From assembly GCA_945878515.1 (NCBI GenBank), contig CAMCTL010000039.1, forward strand, positions 1 through 22,820: a stretch of DNA of 22,820 nucleotides, in the 5' to 3' direction. A program made the position numbers and the translations under genes. Each line of letters opens with the position of its first letter. Within the stretch, counting starts at the first letter, position 1. The notes beneath the pieces were generated by a model. The model worked only from the letters and a program-made list of their open reading frames with translations. It ran no database searches and was not told the origin of the DNA. The stretch is from Flavobacterium psychrophilum. Lineage in GTDB: Bacteria > Bacteroidota > Bacteroidia > Flavobacteriales > Flavobacteriaceae. Below are positions 1-6,207 of this stretch, piece after piece.

Positions 1-148
1 GTTTACAAAAAAGCAAGTTCGAGCCTCCGGTTTTTGATAAAATCTCCACCCATAACGGTTCGCAACAACACTCTGTTCAACCTTCACGACCGCACTCCCG
101 ATGATGTATCAGGTAGTATTTTATCAAAAAAACTTGCTTTTTTGAAAC
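1..148. repeat. Large interrupted inverted repeat at the left edge
   Basis: Bases 1-19 (gtttacaaaaaagcaagtt) pair with 131-148, with one unpaired base. Bases 31-43 (tttttgataaaat) pair exactly with 118-130. Together they can form a stem of about 31 bp with an 11-base bulge on one side (20-30) and a 74-base loop (44-117). The left arm starts at the first base of the window, so the structure may extend further left. It could be a structured RNA, the end of a mobile element or a dispersed repeat. The plus strand is also open from base 1 to a TGA at 157-159 (52 codons, including NTLFNLHDRTPDDVSGSI), so it could instead be the 3' end of a gene that starts outside the window. I cannot choose between these readings. 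Confidence 0.6.
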
Positions 149-157
149 CCTCCACTT

Positions 158-180
158 GAAAGAATGGCTTTCTTTTTTTT
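158..180 (+). terminator. Weak intrinsic terminator after the left-edge element
   Basis: GAAAG (158-162), loop aatgg and CTTTC (168-172) form a 5-bp stem followed by eight T residues (173-180). It lies right after the inverted repeat and overlaps the TGA of the open frame that enters from the left, so it could end either a structured RNA or an upstream gene. The stem is short and AT-rich. Confidence 0.4.
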
Positions 181-292
181 CCTTTTTTTCTTTTGAAAAA
201 TTTAATGGGCGGAGCGTAGCGAAACACATTGGTCTTTCAACCGAAACCCTGTGGAAAATTGAAAATCTAACCCATTTTTAAAGCCGAATGTT

Positions 293-715
293 ATGCTAAA
301 TTTCATCATCAAGACCCACCGAAAAGACACCGTTTACACAAAACCCCATTTATTCATACTTAACAAGGGGATGAACAGCGGAAAGCCACAAAAAACGCCA
401 TTTACTAACAGCTTTGTTATCATTTTTCAAAACGAAGAAGACTGCGAAAGCCTTTTTTTCATTGCTTATAGTTTATGGCAAACAAAATTCTGGCATCAGT
501 ATTTAGTTGGTTCTGTTATTTCGTTTTTGCGTCTTCCAGATTTCAAAAAACAATTCAATCCACAAGCCAGTTTAATGATGGTGGAACACGAGCAGCACCA
601 AAAAAATGTTGCAGCTCTCAAACTTCTGGAGAAAAAAGAAAAGCAATATAAAGAGGATATGATGCTCATAAATGACATCCGCAAAGCCATTTTATACCGT
701 TATTGTAGAAAATAA
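293..715 (+). CDS. Orphan 140-aa protein, DUF6943-like, with a coiled-coil end
   Basis: Cytoplasmic protein with no signal peptide or membrane segment. From memory it resembles a small Flavobacteriia family annotated DUF6943; the function is unknown. Residues 1-60 look beta-rich. Residues 62-80 (LWQTKFWHQYLVGSVISF) then lead into LRLPDF and a charged helix (about residues 95-135) that looks coiled-coil. The pattern of a short residue run, GSxxxFLRxxDF and then a long helix recalls the end of a target-recognition domain plus conserved helix in type I restriction specificity (HsdS) subunits. That is only a resemblance. It is the only plus-strand gene in the accessory block and converges on the phage-like cassette. 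A strong hairpin follows its stop. Confidence 0.7.
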   Translation: MLNFIIKTHRKDTVYTKPHLFILNKGMNSGKPQKTPFTNSFVIIFQNEEDCESLFFIAYSLWQTKFWHQYLVGSVISFLRLPDFKKQFNPQASLMMVEHEQHQKNVAALKLLEKKEKQYKEDMMLINDIRKAILYRYCRK

Positions 716-717
716 AT

Positions 718-745
718 CAATCCTGGTCCTTGCGGACTAGGATTG
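718..745 (+). other. 12-bp hairpin after the 140-aa gene
   Basis: Bases 718-729 and 734-745 form a 12-bp stem (one G-U pair in RNA) around a ttgc tetraloop, three bases after the stop codon. No T-run follows, so it is not a textbook intrinsic terminator. It may protect the mRNA end or act as a weak terminator. Confidence 0.5.
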
Positions 746-856
746 TCTGCACCTTATTCCCAAGCAAACTAACGCATAAGTGCAATATGATTGCACCACT
801 TAAATAAAACGGAGAAAAGCAAAGCAATCCACATTTATTAACTGCTATAAACGAAA

Positions 857-879
857 AAAGCTCCAAATAATGGAGCTTT
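857..879 (-). terminator. Intrinsic terminator of the lysis-like operon
   Basis: AAAGCTCCA (857-865), loop aataa and TGGAGCTTT (871-879) form a perfect 9-bp stem. Read on the minus strand it ends in a run of six T residues, the right orientation to end the minus-strand genes at 901-1861. The plus strand has only a short T-run, so its effect there would be weaker. Confidence 0.8.
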
Positions 880-900
880 CAAAGTGGTTTTTAACCGTTT

Positions 901-1143
901 TTAAGGGTTTGTTATTGGCTCTTCTTCCGATTTTACAGCAGTTTGAGAAACTACTGAAATAATACTTCCGCCCAGAACCAAATAACCAGCTGCACTTACC
1001 AAGCCAACTGGCAAAGCAACCGGAGAAGCTATGATAATTCCGCCAACGGATGCCAAGGCAATCCCAACTGTTCGAAGAACTTTAAACCATTTTGGAGTTG
1101 GTGCCAAAACTCTTTCTGCCAAATTCATTTTATTATTTTTCAT
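901..1143 (-). CDS. Small two-helix membrane protein, holin-like by context
   Basis: An 80-aa protein with two hydrophobic segments, about residues 23-40 (VLRTVGIALASVGGIIIA) and 43-67, a basic N-terminus and an acidic tail. No family is recognised. Its size, topology and place after a DUF5675 protein and a one-helix/coiled-coil protein suggest a holin or accessory membrane component, which is inference. The first ATG overlaps the upstream gene by 11 bases. A second Met at codon 6 (1126-1128) would remove the overlap and may be the true start (MNLAERV). It is the last gene of the operon, followed by the terminator at 857-879. Confidence 0.65.
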   Translation of the reverse strand: MKNNKMNLAERVLAPTPKWFKVLRTVGIALASVGGIIIASPVALPVGLVSAAGYLVLGGSIISVVSQTAVKSEEEPITNP

Positions 1144-1396
1144 AATCTTGATTTTTAAAAATTGATAATTCTAAATTGTGTACTCTTTTTTCGATGTATT
1201 CTACTTTCTGGTTTAGTAAATCATTCCCGCTTTTGAACTCGGTTTTGATGATTAAAGCCATCGTTTTTACTTCAATCAAATCTTTCTCCATACTCTTGAA
1301 ATCAGTGTGTAATTGCTTGATAAAATAAGCCACAACCGAGAGTAACAAGGTGATGAGAGTTCCAAAAAGTGCTGCTATGGCGTTAATATTTTCCAT
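1133..1396 (-). CDS. One-TM coiled-coil membrane protein, XhlA/holin-accessory-like
   Basis: An 87-aa protein with one membrane helix near the N-terminus (about residues 6-26, IAALFGTLITLLLSVVAYFI) followed by a long charged amphipathic helix (28-83) likely to be a coiled coil. Phage holin-accessory proteins of the haemolysin XhlA type share this layout with the opposite order of segments, so the similarity is only in general build. It lies 12 bases downstream of the DUF5675 gene and overlaps the next membrane protein, indicating one operon and probably a shared membrane complex. Confidence 0.65.
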   Translation of the reverse strand: MENINAIAALFGTLITLLLSVVAYFIKQLHTDFKSMEKDLIEVKTMALIIKTEFKSGNDLLNQKVEYIEKRVHNLELSIFKNQDYEK

Positions 1397-1408
1397 TGGA
1401 TTTGCTTT

Positions 1409-1861
1409 TTAAAATTGAAAATTATTTTCAATGGTAAATTTGTTAGAAGGATCCTTTGCCAATGCAACCAACTTGGGATAAATCATTTTGTAAGCTGCAA
1501 TACTTTGGGTAACTTGAAAATCGCCTTCAGCAAATTGGAAACCAAAACCACAAAGCGGACAACCGGCAGTATCTTTTATGGTATTTCCGACGTGGATATA
1601 GACAAAACTGAAATTCGGTAATCCCGAAATCTCAATCATTCCCTGGTGTAGGTTTCCAAAAGCTCTCTTGTAATCCGCATTTTTTGCTCCCCAAGTGTTG
1701 AGTTTTAATTCAAAAACACCTGTAGGAATGGCAGTTTGTGAAGCAATCTTCACTTCCCTGATTTTATCTTCTAACAAATAACATTGGAAAATCCCGTTGA
1801 TATACAACTGGCTCAATGTACTTTGTTTGCCTTGGGCGACCCTGATTATTTTATTTTCCAT
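1409..1861 (-). CDS. DUF5675 family protein, probable cell-wall-active enzyme of phage type
   Basis: A 150-aa protein without a signal peptide. The motif IHVGNTIKDTAGCPLCG (residues 90-106) with conserved His, Asp and Cys is characteristic of DUF5675, a family common in Bacteroidota phages and prophage remnants. The His/Cys arrangement recalls L,D-transpeptidase-like folds, which would fit peptidoglycan cleavage or modification, but no activity is known to me. It is the first gene of a minus-strand operon with two small membrane proteins, an arrangement like an endolysin-holin cassette. An intrinsic terminator separates it from the gene upstream, so it is expressed by readthrough or from a promoter in the short gap. 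Confidence 0.8.
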   Translation of the reverse strand: MENKIIRVAQGKQSTLSQLYINGIFQCYLLEDKIREVKIASQTAIPTGVFELKLNTWGAKNADYKRAFGNLHQGMIEISGLPNFSFVYIHVGNTIKDTAGCPLCGFGFQFAEGDFQVTQSIAAYKMIYPKLVALAKDPSNKFTIENNFQF

Positions 1862-1891
1862 TGTTTTTGTTTTAAGGAGTTGATAAAAAAA

Positions 1892-1914
1892 ATCCCTCGT
1901 TTTTGGCGAGGGAT
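1892..1914 (-). terminator. Intrinsic terminator between the MARQKG protein and the DUF5675 gene
   Basis: ATCCCTCG (1892-1899) and CGAGGGAT (1907-1914) form an 8-bp GC-containing stem with a 7-base loop. On the minus strand it is followed by about eight T residues, so it ends transcription of the 267-aa gene. Partial readthrough would give the lysis-like genes lower expression than the upstream gene. Confidence 0.85.
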
Positions 1915-1929
1915 CCTTTAAGGGTTTTT

Positions 1930-2733
1930 CTAGAAAGCGTCCTCGACTTTCAAGCAGTTCCCACTGGAGAACAAGTAGTAGTTTCCACCTACTTGTTGGT
2001 AGAACTCAATTCCGATGCACTGCAAAACGGTTGTGTTTACCGTTGGAACTGCTCCATTAGGTAAAGTTGCAACAATTGTTGTAGCAGGAACTGGAGCGTA
2101 CAAATCCAAAAAGTCACTGTATTGAATATCGCTTATCTCATTCAAAGCAGCATCCATAGGATCATAGCTGTTTGTGGTAGCGTTATATTCAAAATCACTC
2201 ACTACTGAAAGAGAGCTAATCAAACGGAAATGTGTGGCACCAGATGGAGCACTCACCAAATTAGCTGGGTTAAAATCAGCAACTACAAACTCTCCGCTTT
2301 CTCTACCAACTGTATGAGTTAATGAGTAAGGAGCATTGAAAATGCCATTGAAAGAAGAGTTTTTGTCAAACTCGAAACCTTTCAAGTAATTACGCTGTGT
2401 GCTGATTTCAATTTTTCTGTAACCCCTAGCTTCAGTTTGGTCTTCCAAGTTGATTTTCTTCATAATTGAAGTTAATCTTCCTGTAACTTGACTGTCGGCC
2501 ATTTGTTTCATCACTTGAGATAAGCCAGTTCGAACCGCTTTCCCGGCTTTGGCACAAGCGCCAAATTCATTCATATTCTCACGAGTTCTCTCGAACTCTG
2601 GTGCAGTGTTTACCTGATCACCACTAGGACCGCCAACCATTCCGGCGAAGTAACCTTCTTGTCCTTTAATTTTGAAGTGTCGGATGTCTCCAAGAGTTCC
2701 GACATACTTAATAACACCTTTCTGTCTTGCCAT
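1930..2733 (-). CDS. Unknown 267-aa protein of the MARQKG type, possibly a structural protein
   Basis: No signal peptide or membrane segment. The start MARQKGVIKYVGTLGDIRHF and the later FERTRENMNEFGACAKAGK (about residues 48-66) follow a pattern I have seen in Bacteroidota hypothetical proteins: a Gly-rich N-terminus, then an RTREN-EFG-AGK segment. I cannot name a family. The C-terminal half is rich in Thr, Val, Asn and aromatic residues and ends in alternating hydrophobic runs, as in beta-sandwich structural proteins. It begins the minus-strand cassette but has its own terminator, which suggests it is made in larger amounts than the lysis-like genes. A virion-like or exported structural role is inference. 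Confidence 0.65.
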   Translation of the reverse strand: MARQKGVIKYVGTLGDIRHFKIKGQEGYFAGMVGGPSGDQVNTAPEFERTRENMNEFGACAKAGKAVRTGLSQVMKQMADSQVTGRLTSIMKKINLEDQTEARGYRKIEISTQRNYLKGFEFDKNSSFNGIFNAPYSLTHTVGRESGEFVVADFNPANLVSAPSGATHFRLISSLSVVSDFEYNATTNSYDPMDAALNEISDIQYSDFLDLYAPVPATTIVATLPNGAVPTVNTTVLQCIGIEFYQQVGGNYYLFSSGNCLKVEDAF

Positions 2734-2769
2734 TTTTTCTAATTTTTAAAAGTTAATATTTGCTTGCAA

Positions 2770-2800
2770 TTGCAGTAACAAAGTTCAATGATTATCTTTG
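2770..2800 (+). promoter_or_regulatory. Promoter of the thermonuclease gene
   Basis: TATCTTTG at 2793-2800 matches the Bacteroidota -7 box TAnnTTTG. A TTG at 2770-2772, 20 bases upstream, can serve as the -33 element. Transcription would start near 2806, which excludes the earlier TTG at 2798 as start codon and supports the ATG at 2831. A 10-bp palindrome TGCAATTGCA (2765-2774) lies in this divergent promoter region. Confidence 0.65.
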
Positions 2801-2830
2801 AATATCAATAACTTAAAATACTGTAAATCA

Positions 2831-3322
2831 ATGCAATACAACGCAAAAGCACCGTGCATAGTGGAAACCCACTGGCAAATTGAAGAAGTCCTTGATGGCG
2901 ATAGTATCATCATTTGCCATCGTTTCACTCAAATGAAAAAAGAAATCCGTCTTTATGGCTTGGATGCACCAGAAGTAAAACTAAATAGGAAGATGATGGA
3001 GGATGAAGAGAAAAGCAGTTTGCCTGCCCAATTATTGCTCCAATTTGGTTTGCAATCCTTGCACTTCGTTTTGTCGGTTGCACCGCCTAAAACGGTTGTA
3101 ACTATAATTACAGAACAAGAGAATTACTATGACTACTGGAACAGGCAATTGGGATATGTAATATTACCAGGAGGAGAATGTCTAAATGATTTGCTTTTAA
3201 TTAATGGGTATGCTAAAGCAACCCAAAACTATTACTGCGGGAGGTTGGCGGAATATCAAATGATGAACCGCCAAGCGCAGCTTAATCAATTAGGAATTTA
3301 CAGTTTTGTAAAAAGTTTTTGA
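2831..3322 (+). CDS. Thermonuclease (SNase-like) family protein
   Basis: A 163-aa staphylococcal-nuclease-fold protein, expected to cleave nucleic acid 5' phosphodiester bonds with calcium. The active-site set is visible: VLDGDS (residues 20-25), IRLYGLDAPE (39-48, Arg40, Asp45, Glu48) and YWNRQLGYV (102-110, Arg105), matching Arg35, Asp40, Glu43 and Arg87 of the staphylococcal enzyme. No signal peptide is seen with this start, so it may stay in the cytoplasm, unlike many bacterial homologues. I chose the ATG at 2831 because a good promoter box covers the upstream TTG at 2798. It is divergent from the MARQKG gene and may belong to the accessory block. Confidence 0.85.
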   Translation: MQYNAKAPCIVETHWQIEEVLDGDSIIICHRFTQMKKEIRLYGLDAPEVKLNRKMMEDEEKSSLPAQLLLQFGLQSLHFVLSVAPPKTVVTIITEQENYYDYWNRQLGYVILPGGECLNDLLLINGYAKATQNYYCGRLAEYQMMNRQAQLNQLGIYSFVKSF

Positions 3323-3375
3323 TTTGTTGTACTTATGTTGTACTTAAAAATATTGTATTATCTTTAACCCCCGAA

Positions 3376-3405
3376 AACATTACCCCTTACAGGCGTAAGG
3401 ATGTT
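3376..3405. other. Small hairpin in the gap between nuclease and dprA
   Basis: CCTTAC (3385-3390), loop aggc and GTAAGG (3395-3400) form a 6-bp stem, extended across a 4-base bulge by AACAT (3376-3380) with ATGTT (3401-3405). The genes on both sides converge here, so it may act as a terminator, but no clear T-run follows in either direction. Nearby, GTTGTACTTA occurs twice in tandem (3326-3335 and 3337-3346). Confidence 0.35.
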
Positions 3406-3417
3406 AATCTGCGGTTT

Positions 3418-4518
3418 TCAAATCGCTTCAAACAATTTCCCTGGCAAGGGTCTAATTACGCCTTTCAATTCCATATTCAAGAGCATTCCCGAGATTTTAT
3501 AAATAGGAAAATCACAACGTAAGGCAATAATATCCATTAATTCCTTTCCATTTTTTAGGAGATAATCATATACTTTTTGTTCGTCGGGTTCGAGTGTGAC
3601 AAAGAGTTGCTTTTGCACAGGTTTGGCTTTGCTTTCGATGTCCCAATTTAATATATAAACCAAGTCGGCAGCACTTGTTAGCAGATTTGCTTTTTGGATT
3701 TTAATTAAATTATTGCAGCCTTGACTGTATTTATCAGTGGTTCTTCCTGGAACAGCGAAGACATCGCGATTGTAATCGTTGGCAATATTGGCCGTGATTA
3801 ACGAACCTCCCCTTTCGGCGGATTCGATCACAATCGTAGCTTCAGAAATTCCTGCAACAATACGATTTCTTCGAACAAAATTTTCCTTTTCAGGATTAGA
3901 CGAACTCCAAAATTCCGTCATAAAACCGCCATTTTGTTCTACTTTGGCAACATATTTCTTATGCGTTTTGGGGTAAATTTGATTTAACCCGTGAGCCACG
4001 ACGCCAATCGTTTGCAAATCATGTTCTATCGCCAACTGATGCGCAAAAATATCGACACCATAGGCAAAACCACTTACAATTACTGGTTCAAGCGGCGCCA
4101 AATCTTCAATCAATTTTCGACAAAATTCCATGCCGTAAGAGGTGATTTGTCGCGTTCCAACGATACTGATGGTTTTCTTGTTTTTCAGGTCGATATTTCC
4201 CGAAGTAAACAGCAAAACGGGTCCATCGATGCAATGTTTTAATCGTTCTGGATAATTTTCATCAAGAAAATAAGTGACATTAATTTCGTTAGATTGGATG
4301 AATTGAAGTTCTTGTTCTGCTTTTTCGAAAATGGTTTTATCTTTCAGTTTTTGTAATAAAACAGATCCAATTCCATCAATAGCAGCGAGTTGGGAAGTTT
4401 TGGTTTTGAAAACTTCGGTAGCACTTCCGCAATGATTAATTAATTTTTTGGCCACAATATCGCCCACGCCTTCTACTTGTTGCAGTGCCAATAAATGAAA
4501 TAAATCTTGGTCAATCAT
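3418..4518 (-). CDS. dprA: DNA processing protein DprA
   Basis: A 366-aa protein that binds incoming single-stranded DNA and loads RecA during natural transformation, acting in the cytoplasm. The order is typical: a helix-hairpin-helix N-terminal region (about 10-60), the Rossmann-like DprA core (about 78-285) and a C-terminal winged helix (about 305-364). Core motifs are GTRQITSYG (121-129), SGFAYGVDIFAH (149-160), RNRIVAGIS (217-225), GGSLITA (237-243) and VPG (256-258). The length matches Bacteroidota homologues. It is divergent from the HU/SPOR gene, with 102 bases between the chosen starts. Confidence 0.96.
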   Translation of the reverse strand: MIDQDLFHLLALQQVEGVGDIVAKKLINHCGSATEVFKTKTSQLAAIDGIGSVLLQKLKDKTIFEKAEQELQFIQSNEINVTYFLDENYPERLKHCIDGPVLLFTSGNIDLKNKKTISIVGTRQITSYGMEFCRKLIEDLAPLEPVIVSGFAYGVDIFAHQLAIEHDLQTIGVVAHGLNQIYPKTHKKYVAKVEQNGGFMTEFWSSSNPEKENFVRRNRIVAGISEATIVIESAERGGSLITANIANDYNRDVFAVPGRTTDKYSQGCNNLIKIQKANLLTSAADLVYILNWDIESKAKPVQKQLFVTLEPDEQKVYDYLLKNGKELMDIIALRCDFPIYKISGMLLNMELKGVIRPLPGKLFEAI

Positions 4519-4584
4519 ACTAATTGTTTGAGGCTGAAATGTATAAAATTTTAGGCGGATTGTTAATAAAAATTGTGAATAAAA

Positions 4585-4615
4585 TTTTGATAACTATTTT
4601 CAATGTATAACTTTG
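4585..4615 (+). promoter_or_regulatory. Strong Bacteroidota promoter of the HU/SPOR gene
   Basis: TTTTG at 4585-4589 and TAACTTTG at 4608-4615 are separated by 18 bases, close to the Bacteroidota -33/-7 consensus. Transcription should start within a few bases of 4620, at or next to the ATG at 4621, suggesting a leaderless or very short-leader mRNA. It also shows that the ATG at 4603, upstream of the -7 box, is not used. Confidence 0.75.
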
Positions 4616-4620
4616 TAAGT

Positions 4621-5568
4621 ATGAACATCGAACACCATATCTCACAGCTTTTGTACCGTTACCAATGCGTAACCGTACCTGGTTTTGGCGCTTTTTTGAC
4701 TGAAATTCAGTCGGCTCAATTAATTGAAAGTTCCAATTCGTTTTTCCCTCCAAAGAAAATGATTTCTTTCAATGCTTATCTCAAAAACAACGACGGATTA
4801 TTGGCTAATCACATTGCCCAAGCCGAAAAAACTTCATACGAATATGCTGTTAGCGCCATTCAATACGAGGTTCACAATTGGAAAAAATCGTTGCAGGAAA
4901 ACGGAATATTTTCCATTAAAAACGTAGGGAATTTTTCGGTTAACGCCGATAAAAATTTGATTTTCACTCCTTATGACCAAATTAATTATTTGACGGATTC
5001 TTTTGGTTTAAGTGCCTTTGTTTCTCCAATGGTAAAAAGAGAACTATTCGAACAAAAAATCGAAGCACTTGAGGAAAATATCAAGGAGACCGAAGTAATT
5101 GCTTTAATCCCAGATAGAAGAAAAACCAGTGCCTATTTGAAATATGCTGCTGTTTTCGTTTTGGGATTAGGTTTAACGGGAGGAATTGGTTATCCTGTTT
5201 ACCAACAACAAATTGCGAATGAAACTATACTTGTTGAAAAATCTGTTCAGAAACAAGTTCAAAATAAAATTCAAGAAGCTACTTTCTTTATCGAAAATCC
5301 TGTTCCCGCAGTTACTTTGACAGTGAAGGAATCAAAAATGTCATATCATATAATGGCTGGTGCATTTAGAGAGGAAAGAAATGCGCAAAAAGCGTTTGAA
5401 AAATTATCTAGGCAAGGCTACAAAGCGCGGCGCATTCCACAAAATAAATATGGATTATTTCCTGTTCTTTACGGAAGTTATACCACTTTTGCCGAAGCCG
5501 AAAAAGCCAAACAAGAAATTCAAAATACGGTTAATCCTGATGCTTGGGTTCTGATTGAATCACTATAA
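4621..5568 (+). CDS. HU-CCDC81 and SPOR domain membrane protein
   Basis: A 315-aa inner-membrane protein of a Bacteroidota family. Residues 1-55 (MNIEHHISQLLYRYQC, VTVPGFGAF) and about 55-130 match the two HU-like CCDC81-type domains. A membrane helix follows at about 172-191 (KYAAVFVLGLGLTGGIGYPV). The C-terminal SPOR domain (about 241-314, SYHIMAGAFREERNAQKAF) binds denuded peptidoglycan glycans. The HU-like part should be cytoplasmic and SPOR periplasmic, so the protein may link a nucleoid- or filament-like domain to septal wall. That role is inferred from the domains. The start at 4621 fits the family N-terminus and the promoter. Confidence 0.9.
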   Translation: MNIEHHISQLLYRYQCVTVPGFGAFLTEIQSAQLIESSNSFFPPKKMISFNAYLKNNDGLLANHIAQAEKTSYEYAVSAIQYEVHNWKKSLQENGIFSIKNVGNFSVNADKNLIFTPYDQINYLTDSFGLSAFVSPMVKRELFEQKIEALEENIKETEVIALIPDRRKTSAYLKYAAVFVLGLGLTGGIGYPVYQQQIANETILVEKSVQKQVQNKIQEATFFIENPVPAVTLTVKESKMSYHIMAGAFREERNAQKAFEKLSRQGYKARRIPQNKYGLFPVLYGSYTTFAEAEKAKQEIQNTVNPDAWVLIESL

Positions 5569-5575
5569 ATAAAGG

Positions 5576-5603
5576 AAACCATTTTTAATCGAATGGTTTT
5601 TTT
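5576..5603 (+). terminator. Intrinsic terminator of the HU/SPOR gene
   Basis: AAACCATT (5576-5583) and AATGGTTT (5592-5599) form an 8-bp stem followed by T residues to 5603, 7 bases after the stop codon. The orientation fits the upstream plus-strand gene. Confidence 0.85.
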
Positions 5604-5862
5604 ATGCTCTTTAATTTAAAATCGCTCTAAACATTTTCATTTCGTAAAAACGGTGAGAAAGTAAATTCACTCAAACAAAAACAGTAAAAAAGAGTAGAGA
5701 AATAACTAACTGATATGAAAAAATAATTTCAAAAACAATACACGCAGTTACATTAGAAGATTTTCTGATAAAAATGATTTAATTTGTTAGTTGACCCCAA
5801 TTAAATAAATTGATTCGCTAGCAATTTGAATTACAAACTAATCATTTTTTAAGTTTTATAAA
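5604..5862. other. AT-rich intergenic region with no recognised element
   Basis: This gap of about 260 bases between the terminator and the 102-aa gene has no open frame that looks coding. I found no clear TAnnTTTG box for the downstream gene, although a promoter must lie here because the upstream gene is terminated. I see no repeat or RNA gene that I recognise. Confidence 0.5.
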
Positions 5863-6171
5863 ATGAAATCCACCCGAGAAATATTCAAAACCAACCCTTC
5901 CCTTCTAGCCGAACCAGAAGTAGCGCAACTTTTGGACTATTGTGAGCAATTGCAAGATGAAATTGTGGAATTCAAATTTCAGAAAACGAACAATAAAGAA
6001 TTGGCGATGCTAGATATGCTCAAAGAAGTCATCAAAGGCTGCAACGCCATCCAAAAAGAGCAAATGGAACACGAGCGTTTTGGTTTTGAAGCACCTCATT
6101 ATCAAGAAACTATTTCGAACTTGCAACGTTATATTTTGAAGCGTTGTCAGGATGAGAAGATTTATTTGTAA
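5863..6171 (+). CDS. Unknown conserved-looking 102-aa helical protein
   Basis: I do not recognise a family. The protein is soluble, highly charged and almost wholly helical by composition, with no signal peptide or membrane segment. It starts MKSTREIFKTNPSLLAEPEV and continues with a Glu/Lys/Gln-rich helix (about 20-60) and a second region ending RYILKRCQDEKIYL. Codon use is like that of its neighbours. It stands alone on the plus strand, with a terminator upstream and a convergent GT9 gene downstream, so context gives no functional hint. It may bind a protein partner. Confidence 0.7.
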   Translation: MKSTREIFKTNPSLLAEPEVAQLLDYCEQLQDEIVEFKFQKTNNKELAMLDMLKEVIKGCNAIQKEQMEHERFGFEAPHYQETISNLQRYILKRCQDEKIYL

Positions 6172-6207
6172 ATGGTACACAGATGAAACTGATCTTCAAA
6201 CGCGGGT

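Noticed and set aside
1..105. Minus-strand open frame at the left edge (reading GSAVVKVEQSVVANRYGWRF)
   Set aside because: It is short, follows a stop closely, lacks a good start codon and lies in the inverted repeat; there is not enough sequence to support it.
2798..2830. TTG start of the thermonuclease gene
   Set aside because: It overlaps the promoter -7 box at 2793-2800, and an ATG follows at 2831.
4603..4620. Earlier ATG for the HU/SPOR gene
   Set aside because: It lies upstream of the -7 box at 4608-4615 and would not be in the mRNA; the family N-terminus starts at 4621.
4520..4753. Minus-strand 77-aa open frame between dprA and the HU/SPOR gene
   Set aside because: It overlaps the start of the HU/SPOR gene and its strong promoter on the other strand and has no family features.
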